DNA from: DATJGR01 sp963735085
Lineage (GTDB): Bacteria > Pseudomonadota > Gammaproteobacteria > Pseudomonadales > Azotimanducaceae
Reading direction: 5' to 3'
NCBI GenBank assembly: GCA_963735085.1
Contig: CAVTJP010000002.1
Coordinates: 1 to 64,000, forward strand
Length of the DNA: 64,000 nucleotides
In this document: piece after piece, positions 25,213 through 34,122 of the stretch
Layout: each line of letters begins with the position of its first letter
Position numbering within the stretch: the stretch's first letter is position 1
Program-made: the position numbers and the translations under genes
The notes under the pieces: model-generated
What the model was told of the DNA's origin: nothing
What the model saw: the letters and a program-made list of their open reading frames with translations, nothing else
Database searches by the model: none

Positions 25213-25680
25213 ATGATGAACTGGGACGCGGTTGGAGCAATTGCAGACCTGCTCAGCGCGATCGGCGTGCTGGCGACTCTTCTTTACCTCGCCCATCAGA
25301 TCAAGCTGAATACCAAGGAAGTGCGGGACTCCGCGCTGCAAGCCATTCAGGAACAGAACATCGCGTTGTTCGATTCCGACTTGCAGACCGACATTGTCAA
25401 TATCCTCGACAGGATACTGCTCGGAGAGACGGTCACTGCTTCCGAGAAGAGGAAGGTGAGAGTCTGGTTCGTACGGGGCATGAAGTTTTCCGAACACGTC
25501 TTCTTGCAACACCAACGGGGCAGAGTGGACGACCAGGTCTTCCAGACGTACCGAACTCGCCTGGCAACCTACATGAGCCAGCCATGGGCGCAGGAATACT
25601 GGCCGACGTTCAAGTATTTGTTCACACCGGATTTCGTTGACCACGTTGCACGAGTAGGGGCGGCGCGCGAGGAAACATGA
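25213..25680 (+). CDS. Array membrane protein, paralogue 9
   Basis: This 155-residue copy has tandem ATGs at 25213 and 25216; the second gives the standard MNWDAVGAIADLLSA start. The helix ends 'YLAHQIKLNTKEVRDS'. The domain includes 'VWFVRGMKFSEHVFLQHQRG' and 'PWAQEYWPTFKYLFTPDF'. Its TGA overlaps the ATG of paralogue 10, so this is the first gene of a three-gene coupled unit that ends with a cytochrome c. Confidence 0.72.
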   Translation: MMNWDAVGAIADLLSAIGVLATLLYLAHQIKLNTKEVRDSALQAIQEQNIALFDSDLQTDIVNILDRILLGETVTASEKRKVRVWFVRGMKFSEHVFLQHQRGRVDDQVFQTYRTRLATYMSQPWAQEYWPTFKYLFTPDFVDHVARVGAAREET

Positions 25681-26180
25681 CAAACGTCGAAGTCATCTCG
25701 GCCTTGGGCAGCATTGGCGAATTCGTCGGTTCGATCGGCGTGCTGGCGACGTTGGCCTACCTGGTCGCGCAGATACGCGAATCGCGCAAGGCGGCCGAGT
25801 CCGTCGTGGTGTGGGAGCGCGCCAAGGCCATGCGGGACATGGGCATGATCTGGTCGACGAATGCGCAGGTTGCAGAACTCATGCAAGAGTACGGTCAATC
25901 GACTGAGGCCGATTTCAACGCTAAGTTCGAAGCGTCTCCCGCGCGTAGTTTTCAATATCTCGTGCTCAATCGAAGCACGGTCGAGAATATGCAGGCGCTC
26001 TACCTCACCGCGAAAGATGATTCAGAGCGGTTGGCGATTTGCGCCCGACTGACGGATATGCTGGAACGGATACCGGGATTTCGCTGGAGCTGGCGCCGCA
26101 TGAATACACCGGGCGCCTTCAATGAGGCGTTTGTGCAGGAAAATGAGGCTGCGCTCCGCTCGTTCGGCGCTGGCCTTTGA
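25677..26180 (+). CDS. Array membrane protein, paralogue 10
   Basis: This 167-residue copy begins MTNVEVISALGSIGEFVGS, with a helix ending 'YLVAQIRESRKAAESV'. The C-terminal 'IPGFRWSWRRMNTPGAFNEA' is distinctive. It overlaps paralogue 9 upstream (ATGA) and the cytochrome c gene downstream (TTGA), so the three are likely translated together. Confidence 0.72.
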   Translation: MTNVEVISALGSIGEFVGSIGVLATLAYLVAQIRESRKAAESVVVWERAKAMRDMGMIWSTNAQVAELMQEYGQSTEADFNAKFEASPARSFQYLVLNRSTVENMQALYLTAKDDSERLAICARLTDMLERIPGFRWSWRRMNTPGAFNEAFVQENEAALRSFGAGL

Positions 26181-27175
26181 AGCCCCGCGATAGGTGGGGA
26201 TCGAATACGCTCAAGCTCGTTGGGGCGTTGTGCCTCGTTGCGTTCATCGCCTGCGCAAATGCGGTCGACTCAGATCTCACGATCGAACGCATGCCTGATC
26301 GGGTCGCGCGTGGCGAGTATCTGTTGACCAGCGTCATGCAGTGCGTGGGTTGCCACAGCGAGCGTGATACGTCCGCCTACGCTTATCCGCCAAAGCCCGG
26401 CAGGCGATTCGCCGGTGGTCTGATGTTCCGCGCGCTGGGTGACAAAGCCGTGTCGCCCAACATCACACCTTTCGCGCTCGCTGGCTGGACCGATCGGCAA
26501 CTGTACGACGCACTGACGCTGGGCATTCGGCCCGACGGTCTCAAGCTGCACACGGAGATGCCGTGGCCAACCTATCGCGCGCTCGAACGCGAAGAGCTAT
26601 ACGCGATCATCGCGTATCTCAGATCATTGCCGCCGATTCAGGCCGGTCCCTATCCGTTCGAGACCAACGTCGAGCGCGCGGCTGTTCGGCTGAAGCCGAA
26701 TTCGCTGCAGCGACCGCCGCCGGACGCCGCCACTGAAGCGCGCGGCGCGTATCTTGCGGCGCTGGCTACTTGCAACGGCTGTCATCGCGGCGCAGCCGGG
26801 TCGTCAGCGGCTGATAAACCGTTCGCGGGCGGCGGAGAATTTCGTATCCCGGGCGTGGGCATCATCCGCGTGGCGAACATCACGCCGGATCTCGAGACCG
26901 GTATCGGCACGTGGAGTCGCGATGTGTTCGTTGCGCGATTCCAGGCCGTGCGCGATTCGCCTGGTGCGCCGGTACCGGATCACTCACCGAATACGCTGAT
27001 GCCGTGGTGGCTGTACTCGAAAATGACCGCACCCGACCTCGGAGCGATCTACGACTACCTGCGCACGATTCAACCGGTGAAGCATGCGGTCATCCGGTTC
27101 GCGTCGTTGCCGAAAACCCAACGACGTGTCATCAACTGGAGTGAAAACGCGTCGGCTGCGAGCGTCGTGCGATGA
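26177..27175 (+). CDS. Dihaem c-type cytochrome
   Basis: This 332-residue protein is read from a TTG that overlaps the preceding stop. It has a signal peptide (residues 12-30) and two CxxCH haem sites: 'CVGCH' near residue 57 and 'CNGCH' near residue 200. Each is followed by a candidate axial Met ('HTEMPWPTY' and 'NTLMPWWLY'). The two-domain layout resembles alcohol-dehydrogenase-associated cytochromes. It should act in the periplasm in electron transfer. Coupling to two array proteins is unusual and is the strongest functional clue for that family in this window. Confidence 0.8.
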   Translation: MKPRDRWGSNTLKLVGALCLVAFIACANAVDSDLTIERMPDRVARGEYLLTSVMQCVGCHSERDTSAYAYPPKPGRRFAGGLMFRALGDKAVSPNITPFALAGWTDRQLYDALTLGIRPDGLKLHTEMPWPTYRALEREELYAIIAYLRSLPPIQAGPYPFETNVERAAVRLKPNSLQRPPPDAATEARGAYLAALATCNGCHRGAAGSSAADKPFAGGGEFRIPGVGIIRVANITPDLETGIGTWSRDVFVARFQAVRDSPGAPVPDHSPNTLMPWWLYSKMTAPDLGAIYDYLRTIQPVKHAVIRFASLPKTQRRVINWSENASAASVVR

Positions 27176-27262
27176 GCATCGCCACCAACGTCGCATCGGC
27201 GACGTTGCATCTAACAAGCGTGACACCCGAGCAACTGGCAACCAATCATTTGTCGCGGCGCA

Positions 27263-27733
27263 TCACTCAACTGCTTCCTCGACAAAGGCAACGAACTCCT
27301 TCCTGAGATTGAACTGTCCCGACTTGGCGATATTCCAACACTCACGAACAATCGGATCCTTCAGACGCTGGATCAGGAATGATCTGCGAAAATCCAGATC
27401 AGAGGTCGAAGTGGCGCTCAACGCGGCCTGATTGAAACCGAGCTGTTGGTGATTGAACATCGAAAACCACCAGAACTTCAGCCGGTGTGTATCGACCTCG
27501 TTGAACTCCGCCAGACTCGCAGCGTGCGTCGACCGCACGAGCAATGCAGCCAAGTCTGTGTCGGTAACCACCAGCAGAAGCCTCTCCTGAATCCGATTCC
27601 CGATGGATTCCATCGTCGCGGCGCGTGTAGCGTTGGTCGCTTCCCGAATCTGCCGAATCAACAAAAGCAGCGTCAGGATGACGGCGATCGAACCGACTAT
27701 CTCGCCGAGCGCACCAACCGCATCCCACGTCAT
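27263..27733 (-). CDS. Array membrane protein, paralogue 11
   Basis: This 156-residue copy starts MTWDAVGALGEIVGS. The helix is followed by 'LLLIRQIREATNATRAA', so the usual YLAVQ is replaced by LLLIRQ. The domain contains 'KFWWFSMFNHQQLGFNQ' and a C-terminal 'KEFVAFVEEAVE'. It is convergent with the cytochrome gene. The upstream region lacks the standard block. Confidence 0.7.
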   Translation of the reverse strand: MTWDAVGALGEIVGSIAVILTLLLLIRQIREATNATRAATMESIGNRIQERLLLVVTDTDLAALLVRSTHAASLAEFNEVDTHRLKFWWFSMFNHQQLGFNQAALSATSTSDLDFRRSFLIQRLKDPIVRECWNIAKSGQFNLRKEFVAFVEEAVE

Positions 27734-27895
27734 GGTGAAGTTCCCCTGCAGAGAGCTTCGCCGAGTATCAGACGTCGCTTGCCGTTTGTCAGTCTTTCAT
27801 CCCTTCTGGGTCGGAGTAGTTGCTCCGATCCCATCTATCGCTTGGCGATACGGTCACCGTCCGTCGCGTCGAGCCGTAGCAGATGCTACGAAGCT

Positions 27896-28024
27896 TCGTC
27901 CACAATCCGCTGCACTTCCGTGGCAAACGCCTTCCTGCGCTGATTGAGGTCGATCCCCATTGCGCTCCACACGGGCGCCGCGCGGCGGATCGACCCGAGC
28001 GCCCCCAGTTCAAAATATGTTCAT
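27896..28024 (-). pseudogene. Internally deleted array paralogue
   Basis: An ATG at 28024 is followed, after one extra T in a TTTT run, by a frame reading ELGALGS. It then jumps directly to a C-terminal-like segment ('IDLNQRRKAFATEVQRIVDE') ending at 27896. The membrane helix and most of the domain are missing. Both a frameshift and a deletion are present, so this is a dead copy. Confidence 0.45.
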
Positions 28025-28142
28025 CCCCAACGTCTCCACTCTGCTCGATTACGAGTATAGCGAGGCATAAAGTGAATACCCGGCTTGGGGAAAAGGACCC
28101 TCGACGCGATACTCAGCCCGATTCGCCGACGCGTGATTGACG

Positions 28143-29318
28143 CTAAAGAGAACCGATGATGCCGACGGCTTTTCGGCGACCCGCTTCAACGTCCTGCCGG
28201 GCGGCAAATTCACGCGCCGCGGCGAACATCTGCTGATCCGCGAGTGCATCCGCAATCGCCTCGCGGAGTTGCTCGGCGGTTGCGTCCATCGACGCCACAC
28301 GGGCAATTCCCGCTCGTTGCGCGCAGCGGCTGACGTCGAACTGGTCGCGTCCCATCGGCAGGCACAGCAGCGGCACACCGAACGTCGCGGCCGCGATAAC
28401 CGTCCCATGTCCAGCGTGCGTTACCACGAGGCTCGCCTTCGGCAGCACGGCTGCGTGAGGTACGAACGGCACAGCATGCACGTTCAATGGCAAGCGCAGG
28501 TCACTGGCCGCTATCGCGCCACCCAGGGTCAACAACACGCGCACGGGCAGATCGGCAACCGCATCACCGACACGCTGCAGAACGTCAAGCTGGTTCTGGA
28601 AACTGGTGCTGAAACTCACGAGCAGCATCGGTCGCGTGTCGGATTCGGGCCACGGCAATGTGAAATCTGCAACCGCATCGCGCCGCAATAGCGGCCCGAC
28701 GAAGTGCAGATTCGGTAGCGCTCTCCTTGGTGCGTCGTCCAGATCGGCGTAGGTGAACACCAGGTTTGCCGCGACGGAGTTCACCCGCGCTCGACCGAGT
28801 CCGGTACGCGCATGGGCGTCCGCGAGCGCTGGGAGCCCGAGCGATTGCCGATGCGCGTTGATCGCCGAGAGTATCTCCGGGGGCCGTTCAAGCCTGCGAG
28901 CTGCCGTCCCCCAATAGACCGAGTGAAAAAGCACTGCAGTCGGGATTCCGCTCGCCTCGCATGCCGAAATCGCCAGCCACAACACATTATCCACGAGGAT
29001 CACATTGGGCCGTTCGCGTTCCACGGCAGCGAGCAACTCGTCGGAGTAGGCCGGATTGAGGAGTACTTGTCCGAGGACGATCTGGCGTTCTTCCGCCGCC
29101 GTGCGGGCTGGCCGTGACACTGCGGTATCGCGTTCCGGCGCGAACCGGTAGTTGCAGAATCGCGCGCCCGCCGCGGCGACGGCGGGACCGTGGTTCGCGG
29201 TCGAAATCACGCTGACGTCGTGTCCAGCCTCAACCTGCGAGCGAATCAACTCGAGCTCAGGCGGCCAGTTGCCGGCCATATCGAGCGTCAGCACCAGAAT
29301 TCTTCTTGCGTCAGCCAT
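28143..29318 (-). CDS. MGT/UGT-type glycosyltransferase (GT1)
   Basis: This 391-residue protein starts at ATG 29318 behind GAGGAGG. It has a GT-B fold: an N-terminal acceptor domain ('ILVLTLDMAGNWPPELELI') and a C-terminal nucleotide-sugar domain with the UGT signature 'THAGHGTVIAAATFGVPLLC' and 'PMGRDQFDVSRC'. Such enzymes glycosylate small hydrophobic acceptors or antibiotics. The acceptor is unknown. A decayed array stub lies immediately upstream and overlaps its start region, suggesting it replaced or followed a family member. Confidence 0.82.
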   Translation of the reverse strand: MADARRILVLTLDMAGNWPPELELIRSQVEAGHDVSVISTANHGPAVAAAGARFCNYRFAPERDTAVSRPARTAAEERQIVLGQVLLNPAYSDELLAAVERERPNVILVDNVLWLAISACEASGIPTAVLFHSVYWGTAARRLERPPEILSAINAHRQSLGLPALADAHARTGLGRARVNSVAANLVFTYADLDDAPRRALPNLHFVGPLLRRDAVADFTLPWPESDTRPMLLVSFSTSFQNQLDVLQRVGDAVADLPVRVLLTLGGAIAASDLRLPLNVHAVPFVPHAAVLPKASLVVTHAGHGTVIAAATFGVPLLCLPMGRDQFDVSRCAQRAGIARVASMDATAEQLREAIADALADQQMFAAAREFAARQDVEAGRRKAVGIIGSL

Positions 29319-29394
29319 GTGCCTCCTCCTCGATGAGCCGCACCTCAGCACGGTCAGTCGAATGTTCCAGCGCGCCCAATTCCAATATAGTCAT
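29311..29394 (-). pseudogene. N-terminal stub of an array paralogue before the glycosyltransferase
   Basis: A 27-codon frame starts MTILELGALE, like paralogue 7. It diverges after ten residues and ends in a TGA that overlaps the glycosyltransferase start. The stub keeps a start codon and may now work as a leader that couples translation into the glycosyltransferase. Confidence 0.45.
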
Positions 29395-29488
29395 TCGACA
29401 CCCCCCCGTTTCGTTCGATGGAGAGTACACCGATGTGTTTCGGGCTGCGGGGGAGGGGAATGGGGGAATGCGGGAGAGGGGGCGCGCG

Positions 29489-30007
29489 ATGACTCTGAGC
29501 GACAGCATCCAGCTGCTCGGCAATCTCGGTGAGTTCTTCGGCTCGATTGCGGTCGTCGTCACGCTCGTCTACCTGGCGGTTCAAACGCGCGGCGCGCGCG
29601 CGCAAGCCGAGTCCGAACTCTTCAACGCTGTGCTGTCGAACCGCGTGCGAGTCGAGGCGATTCTGCTCGACCATGTCGATTTCTGGATCGATGCGAACAC
29701 CGGGCGCGCGCTGAATGCTGCGGAATCGTTTCTCTTTGATCGATTGATCATGCTGCTTGTCGACGAGCATTTCTTCGGCTATCGCCGGACTCAAGCGTTG
29801 GGTACGGGGCGTGAGAGCATTCACTCAATCACTCTCGCCATCATGTTCAACGAACACCCCGTTGCTTTCGCGCGATGGCAGGCGCGGCAAGCGCGTGTCG
29901 CGCGCGCGCGATCGGCGGGTGGCCGGGCGCTTGAAACCGAATTCAAGACGGCAGTGATCAATGCGGTGAACGCGATGGCGCCGGTCTTCGAGAAGAACCC
30001 GACGTGA
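29489..30007 (+). CDS. Array membrane protein, paralogue 12
   Basis: This 172-residue copy starts at ATG 29489 (MTLSDSIQLLGNLGEFFGS) behind GGGAGAGG. The helix ends 'YLAVQTRGARAQAES'. The domain is of the paralogue 1/3/5 type ('DHVDFWIDANTGRALNAAE', 'FFGYRRTQALGTGRESIHS'). It overlaps paralogue 13 at GTGA and opens a four-gene unit that ends with a sulfotransferase. Confidence 0.73.
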   Translation: MTLSDSIQLLGNLGEFFGSIAVVVTLVYLAVQTRGARAQAESELFNAVLSNRVRVEAILLDHVDFWIDANTGRALNAAESFLFDRLIMLLVDEHFFGYRRTQALGTGRESIHSITLAIMFNEHPVAFARWQARQARVARARSAGGRALETEFKTAVINAVNAMAPVFEKNPT

Positions 30008-30456
30008 ATTGGGATGCCGTCGGCGCCATCGGCGAAATCGTCGGCGCGGTCGCCGTGGTCGTGACACTGGTCTATCTCGCCAAGCAGGTGAACGACAATT
30101 CGAAGCAGGTGAAACTCAACACCACGCAAGACTTTGCGGGTCTTGTGCAGGATGCGTTTGCGCCGATCTACAACAGTGTGGATACGTTGCGGATCTTCAA
30201 CGTAGGTATCGAAAATCCCGCATCGCTTGATGCGGCGGAGCTCGCGACGTTCTACTTTTTCATGGACAGGCTATTGAACAACATCGGTCCGCTCATCACG
30301 CACCACAAGGCCGGGGTGATGTCCGATACGGAATTTCTGCACTACAAGGCGCTGTACCTGGAGTGGGTAGACTCGCCAGGCGGGCAAAGCTGGATACAGG
30401 CCAGGCCGCGACTCTACTTTCGACAGATTCTGCAAGATCTGAGCGCACTGCCCTGA
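30004..30456 (+). CDS. Array membrane protein, paralogue 13
   Basis: This 150-residue copy is read from a GTG overlapping the previous stop (then NWDAVGAIGEIVGAV). The helix ends 'YLAKQVNDNSKQVKLN', lacking the usual Arg. The domain ends 'GGQSWIQARPRLYFRQI', close to the corresponding part of paralogue 8. Nineteen bases separate it from the truncated paralogue 14. Confidence 0.72.
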   Translation: MNWDAVGAIGEIVGAVAVVVTLVYLAKQVNDNSKQVKLNTTQDFAGLVQDAFAPIYNSVDTLRIFNVGIENPASLDAAELATFYFFMDRLLNNIGPLITHHKAGVMSDTEFLHYKALYLEWVDSPGGQSWIQARPRLYFRQILQDLSALP

Positions 30457-30475
30457 TTTGACAAGGAGGTAGCAC

Positions 30476-30676
30476 ATGTCCTCATTCGCCGAAATGGCGC
30501 AAATCGCTGGCAATCTGGGCGAACTGCTCGGGGCGATTGCCGTCTTCGTGACGCTGGCCTATCTCGCGGTGCAGGTTCGGCAAAGCAACATCGCTACACG
30601 CGCGCAGATCAATCAGGCGCGCTCGACCGAACCCAGAAGCTTGAAGTCGAAAATTCGACACGAGGAGGGGCGATGA
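30476..30676 (+). CDS. Truncated array membrane protein, paralogue 14
   Basis: Only 66 residues remain: MSSFAEMAQIAGNLGELLG, the membrane helix ending 'YLAVQVRQSN' and a short basic tail. The ribosome-binding site AAGGAGG is excellent, and the TGA overlaps the sulfotransferase ATG, so it still seems to be translated. It pairs by sequence with paralogue 18 ('QVRQSN', 'SFAEFAQIAGNLGEFFG'). It may now serve mainly to couple translation, or act as a membrane-anchor fragment. Confidence 0.6.
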   Translation: MSSFAEMAQIAGNLGELLGAIAVFVTLAYLAVQVRQSNIATRAQINQARSTEPRSLKSKIRHEEGR

Positions 30677-31527
30677 GCGAGCTACCGCAACGCACACAAA
30701 TCCACCGACACGCGATATTCGATTCGACGCGATGGGACGGCTTTGCGCATCGCGCCGGTGATACGTTCGTTTGCACGCCGGCAAAGTGCGGCACAACGTG
30801 GACGCAGGCAATCTGCGCAATGTTGGTCCACCGCACGCCGGACCTGCCAGCGAGCCTCGGGCACATTTCGCCGTGGCTGGACGCGACGCTCCGTCCGCTC
30901 AGCGAAGTGCTCGATTCACTTGAAGCACAAGCACACCGGCGCGTCATCAAGACACATACTCCGCTCGATGGCATTTCGTACTTCAGCGACGCGCACTATG
31001 TCGCGGTGTATCGCGATCCTCGCGACGTGTTTTTCTCGGGCCGCAGCCACCTGCTGAACCAACAGCACCTGGGGGAGGGTGAAGTGGTGCAGGACGACCC
31101 TGTCGAGGATTTCCGACGTTGGGTAGCGGATCCGGTAGACGGGCTTGATTTGCTGGTTCATCACTATCGTACGTTCCGCAAGTTCGGCGGCCTCAACAAC
31201 ATCACGTTGCTGCACTACGCGAACATGAAGCGTGATCTTCCAGCGACCGTGCGGCAGATTGCCGCCGCCTTGCAGATCGACGCCGATGAGCGCCTGTTCG
31301 ATACGGTGGCAGACGCTGCGAGTTTTGCGACCATGAAGCAGAGTTCCGATCTATTTGTGCCCCTTGCGGGGAAGGGCTTCTGGAAGGACGATCGAGCTTT
31401 TCTCAGCAAAGGCACGAACGGACAGTGGCAGGGTGTGCTCAGCGATGACGCACTCGAAGTGTACGACGCGAGAATGCGCGAACTGTTATCCGACGAAGAG
31501 ATCACCTGGCTTCAGTCTGGCCGTTAG
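30673..31527 (+). CDS. PAPS-dependent sulfotransferase
   Basis: This 284-residue protein has the 5'-phosphosulfate loop 'TPAKCGTTWTQ' near residues 35-45 and the 3'-phosphate motif 'YRDPRDVFFSG' near residue 115. The C-terminal 'GKGFWKDDRAFLSKGTNGQW' matches the R-K-G-x-x-G-D-W-K-type region in weakened form. These enzymes move sulfonate from PAPS to hydroxyl or amine groups of small molecules. It closes the unit 29489-31527 and overlaps paralogue 14. The substrate is unknown. Confidence 0.83.
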   Translation: MSELPQRTQIHRHAIFDSTRWDGFAHRAGDTFVCTPAKCGTTWTQAICAMLVHRTPDLPASLGHISPWLDATLRPLSEVLDSLEAQAHRRVIKTHTPLDGISYFSDAHYVAVYRDPRDVFFSGRSHLLNQQHLGEGEVVQDDPVEDFRRWVADPVDGLDLLVHHYRTFRKFGGLNNITLLHYANMKRDLPATVRQIAAALQIDADERLFDTVADAASFATMKQSSDLFVPLAGKGFWKDDRAFLSKGTNGQWQGVLSDDALEVYDARMRELLSDEEITWLQSGR

Positions 31528-31529
31528 CG

Positions 31530-31710
31530 CTGCTATCTAACAAATTGGTTATGTAGCGAACGGCGTCTGGATGTGCGAACGGCTTGATGTGAGCTTGGTA
31601 AAACAGTTGGGGTATGCCAGGAAATCCATACGTGCCCTTGATTTCCGCCTCAAATTCAGCCCGCTCGACGATTGGTAGTTGATCGACATATGGATCGCAT
31701 CCCAGTTCAT
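31530..31710 (-). pseudogene. Internally deleted copy of paralogue 4
   Basis: The first codons MNWDAI (ATG at 31708-31710) join, out of frame, to a segment that matches the C-terminal part of paralogue 4 closely ('VDQLPIVERAEFEAEIKG', then 'FYQAHIKPFAHPDAVRYI'). The membrane helix and central domain are deleted. The flanking upstream block is partly retained. This is direct evidence for recombination between array copies. Confidence 0.6.
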
Positions 31711-31845
31711 GGTATCCCCTCTGGTCGACAGTTGGCGCGAGACTATTAACGGATGGGATTGCAGACAGCTATGCGTTCAGGCCAGCGCGGGTCAGCAATT
31801 CGCGTGCCTGTGATAGCCTCTCCGATTTCCTGAAGGGCGTGAATC

Positions 31846-32387
31846 ATGGATCTCGTCTCTGCATCGCAGGTGTTGGGTAACCTGGGAGAGTTCCTCGGCT
31901 CGATAGCAGTTTTTGCGACGCTCATCTATCTGTCGATTCAGGTGAAACACAGCAAGCTAGCAACTGAAGCAAACACAAAAATCGCGCAGCAAAATCACTC
32001 ACTGGCGTTGGCTCAAAACCAACTGGCACGGGTAGATCTGATAACGAAGCAAATTCGCAGCGTGGTCTTATCCGGAGAGCTTGCCGAAATTCTTGTCAAG
32101 TATGACAAAGACGGTATCGGCAGCCTTAGCAGTGCTGAACATCGGCGGTTTCACACGTGGCACCCTGCCAGCACTTCCAGTACACACTGGGTTTGTTGGA
32201 CGAAGACAGTTGGCACGAGGCCCAACGCAGGATCAAAGCCCAGGTTGACATATGGGATCAGCTGCAAATGGACGTCGTCGGGCGCCAGGCGTTCGTTGAA
32301 GAGGTTGCCCGAATTCGAGCAGCTAAACACCAGGCAAAGGAATCACCGGTTGAATCCGCGGCTTCGGGTGGCCCGCCGATTAGATGA
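31846..32387 (+). pseudogene. Array membrane protein, paralogue 15, frameshifted
   Basis: The copy starts MDLVSASQVLGNLGEFLGS with a helix ending 'YLSIQVKHSKLATEAN' and continues to 'LSSAEHRRFH'. There, around 32150-32165, the family-like reading moves to another frame ('APCQHFQYTLGLLDEDSW', then 'AQVDIWDQLQMDVVGR') and ends at 32387. The original frame runs on to 32436 without family likeness. A single indel would restore about 180 residues. Confidence 0.6.
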
Positions 32388-32432
32388 ATCACTGAACATC
32401 GTTTCGCCAACCGCAAGCGTATACTCGGCTCC

Positions 32433-32651
32433 ATGACGAAATTTGCCAAAGATGTGGTCGATTCCGTGAAACGCCTACCCCCCGCGGAACGGGCCGCTGT
32501 GATTGAGGCACTGCTTGACTCGATGGACGCCGCTGATCCATCCATCGACGCGAAGTGGGTGCGCGAGGCCGAATCCCGTCTTGGCGCCTTTAAGGCTGGT
32601 GAACTCCAGTCGGTCGATGCCGACGAGGTACTCGCAAAGCTCCGCGAGTGA
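32433..32651 (+). CDS. Addiction-module antitoxin (unstable antitoxin family)
   Basis: This 72-residue protein has the signature of the short 'addiction module component' family: 'VDSVKRLPPAERAAVIEALL' followed by 'DAKWVREAESRLGAFKAGEL' and a C-terminal 'DADEVLAKLRE'. Such proteins neutralise the neighbouring ParE/RelE toxin and repress their own operon. Its stop overlaps the toxin start. The location inside a repetitive array fits a stabilising role. Confidence 0.85.
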   Translation: MTKFAKDVVDSVKRLPPAERAAVIEALLDSMDAADPSIDAKWVREAESRLGAFKAGELQSVDADEVLAKLRE

Positions 32652-32944
32652 AGGCCCGGTTCCTCACCGTCGCCGCCCGAGAACTCGCAGAAGCGCATGA
32701 TTATTACGCCGCTATCTCGCCTGACCTGGCCCGGCGCTTCGCATCAGAGATCAATGCCGCGCTCACGCGGATTAAATCCAACCCTCTAGCGTGGGCGCCG
32801 ATGGGCGACAGTCATCGCCGATGCCGCACGAACACCTTTCCTTTTGGTCTCATCTATACGGTGCTGGACGACGGAGTTCTCATCGTCGCGGTATCACATC
32901 TCCATCGCGATCCGGAGCATTGGCGTGATCGAATCGGAACCTAA
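32648..32944 (+). CDS. ParE/RelE-type toxin
   Basis: This 98-residue product is read from a GTG overlapping the antitoxin stop. The RelE/ParE fold is clear: 'LTVAARELAEAHDYYAAISP', the loop 'FASEINAALTRIKSNPLAW' and the terminal 'FPFGLIYTVLDDGVLIVAVS' followed by 'HLHRDPEHW'. These toxins poison gyrase or cleave mRNA. The ParE-like 'F-P-F-x-L-I-Y' ending suggests the gyrase branch, but that is an inference. Confidence 0.85.
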   Translation: MKARFLTVAARELAEAHDYYAAISPDLARRFASEINAALTRIKSNPLAWAPMGDSHRRCRTNTFPFGLIYTVLDDGVLIVAVSHLHRDPEHWRDRIGT

Positions 32945-33259
32945 CACGCTGAAAAATGCGTCATGCCTTGGTGGGTTGCCGCGCGAGACACGCCAACGTC
33001 ACGACCACCGCACGCCAACGCGCATCGTCGAGCCCTCCAGCGCGATCGAAGTGTTGACCGCTGCGGGCGAGTCGTTGGCGATCACCAACATCGCCGCCGG
33101 TGACATTGGCTGGGTCGCTGTTCTGGCGGCGGGACTCTGTGGCATGGCGCCGAAAGTCGGCGCTGTCCGTTGCAGCTGCGGCTCGATCCGTTCGGCGCCA
33201 GTTTTCTTTGGCGTACAAACTCGTTGCAGATTTTTCAACCATTGCATTGAGGGGTCGCC

Positions 33260-33463
33260 ATGCAGCTCAGCATAGGGTCCGCGAGAGACGACGATGGCCG
33301 CTGGCTGGCAGAAGTCCCGGAGCTCCCAGGGGTTCTGGCTTACGGCGCGAGTCGCGATGAGGCGCTAGCGAAGGCGCAAGTTCTCGCGCTGCGCGTTCTC
33401 GCGGAACGCATCGAACACAATGAAGGGCGTCCGGAGGCGATCTCCATTTCCATCGCCGCATGA
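33260..33463 (+). CDS. HicB-family antitoxin, apparently orphan
   Basis: This 67-residue protein matches the N-terminal RNase H-like fold of HicB ('DDDGRWLAEVPELPGVLAYG' then 'ASRDEALAKAQVLALRVLAE'), but no HicA toxin (small, with a G-x-H active site) is recognisable in the 300 bp upstream or downstream. The interval 32945-33259 holds only low-confidence frames, including a possible minus-strand leftover of an array helix near 33000 ('AVVVTLACLA'). Orphan HicB-like proteins may act as antitoxins in trans or as regulators. Confidence 0.75.
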   Translation: MQLSIGSARDDDGRWLAEVPELPGVLAYGASRDEALAKAQVLALRVLAERIEHNEGRPEAISISIAA

Positions 33464-33468
33464 GCGCC

Positions 33469-33972
33469 TCATGCCCCGGGTTCTTCCATACTCTGCAGCG
33501 CGGTCACCGCTTCAGTGACCATTCGACGCCATTCGTGATTCACATTTATACTGAGGTGTCTCCGCGACTGAGCCAACGATTCCTCCGCAATGCGCCAACA
33601 CGTGTAGGCAGCGGGATTCTGGTGCAGGAACAACGCCAGGCTGGAAACACGAATCGGCTCGCGACCACTGCCGCGCACCCCGGCTCTCATGAACGCAGAA
33701 AAATGGTGGTCGGCCCGAGACATCACAAGTTCGTCAAACACAATACGCTCTGACGCGCTCAATTCAGTTCCGCAATTTCCTTTTGCCCAAACGTCGGCGT
33801 GTTCCATGAACCGACTTCGGATATCACTGCGTTGCCCTCCAGTCACGGTAAAGGCATTGGCTTCCGACTCCGCTCTCGCACCCCTGATCTGCAGTGCCAG
33901 ATAGCCCAACGTCACGACCACCGCCAACGCACTGATGATTTCCCCGACCGCCCCAATCGCATCCCAGTTCAT
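33469..33972 (-). CDS. Array membrane protein, paralogue 16
   Basis: This 167-residue copy starts at ATG 33972 (MNWDAIGAVGEIISA) with the conserved upstream block. An in-frame extension to 34095 runs through that block and is rejected. The helix ends 'YLALQIRGARAESEAN'. It is the closest relative of paralogue 3 ('RSRFMEHADVWAKGN', 'PAAYTCWRIAEESLAQS'). Confidence 0.75.
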   Translation of the reverse strand: MNWDAIGAVGEIISALAVVVTLGYLALQIRGARAESEANAFTVTGGQRSDIRSRFMEHADVWAKGNCGTELSASERIVFDELVMSRADHHFSAFMRAGVRGSGREPIRVSSLALFLHQNPAAYTCWRIAEESLAQSRRHLSINVNHEWRRMVTEAVTALQSMEEPGA

Positions 33973-34122
33973 CGCATCCCCTCCTGTGTCGATTGGCAGA
34001 GTGTAGAGCGCCACGACGCCTGCATTCGACCCACTGCAAACTGAAGACGTGGTGTGCGATTGCTGACTTGCGCGTGCTGGTGGCGACCGCGACACTGGTC
34101 TAATAAATGGCGGGAATAATTC

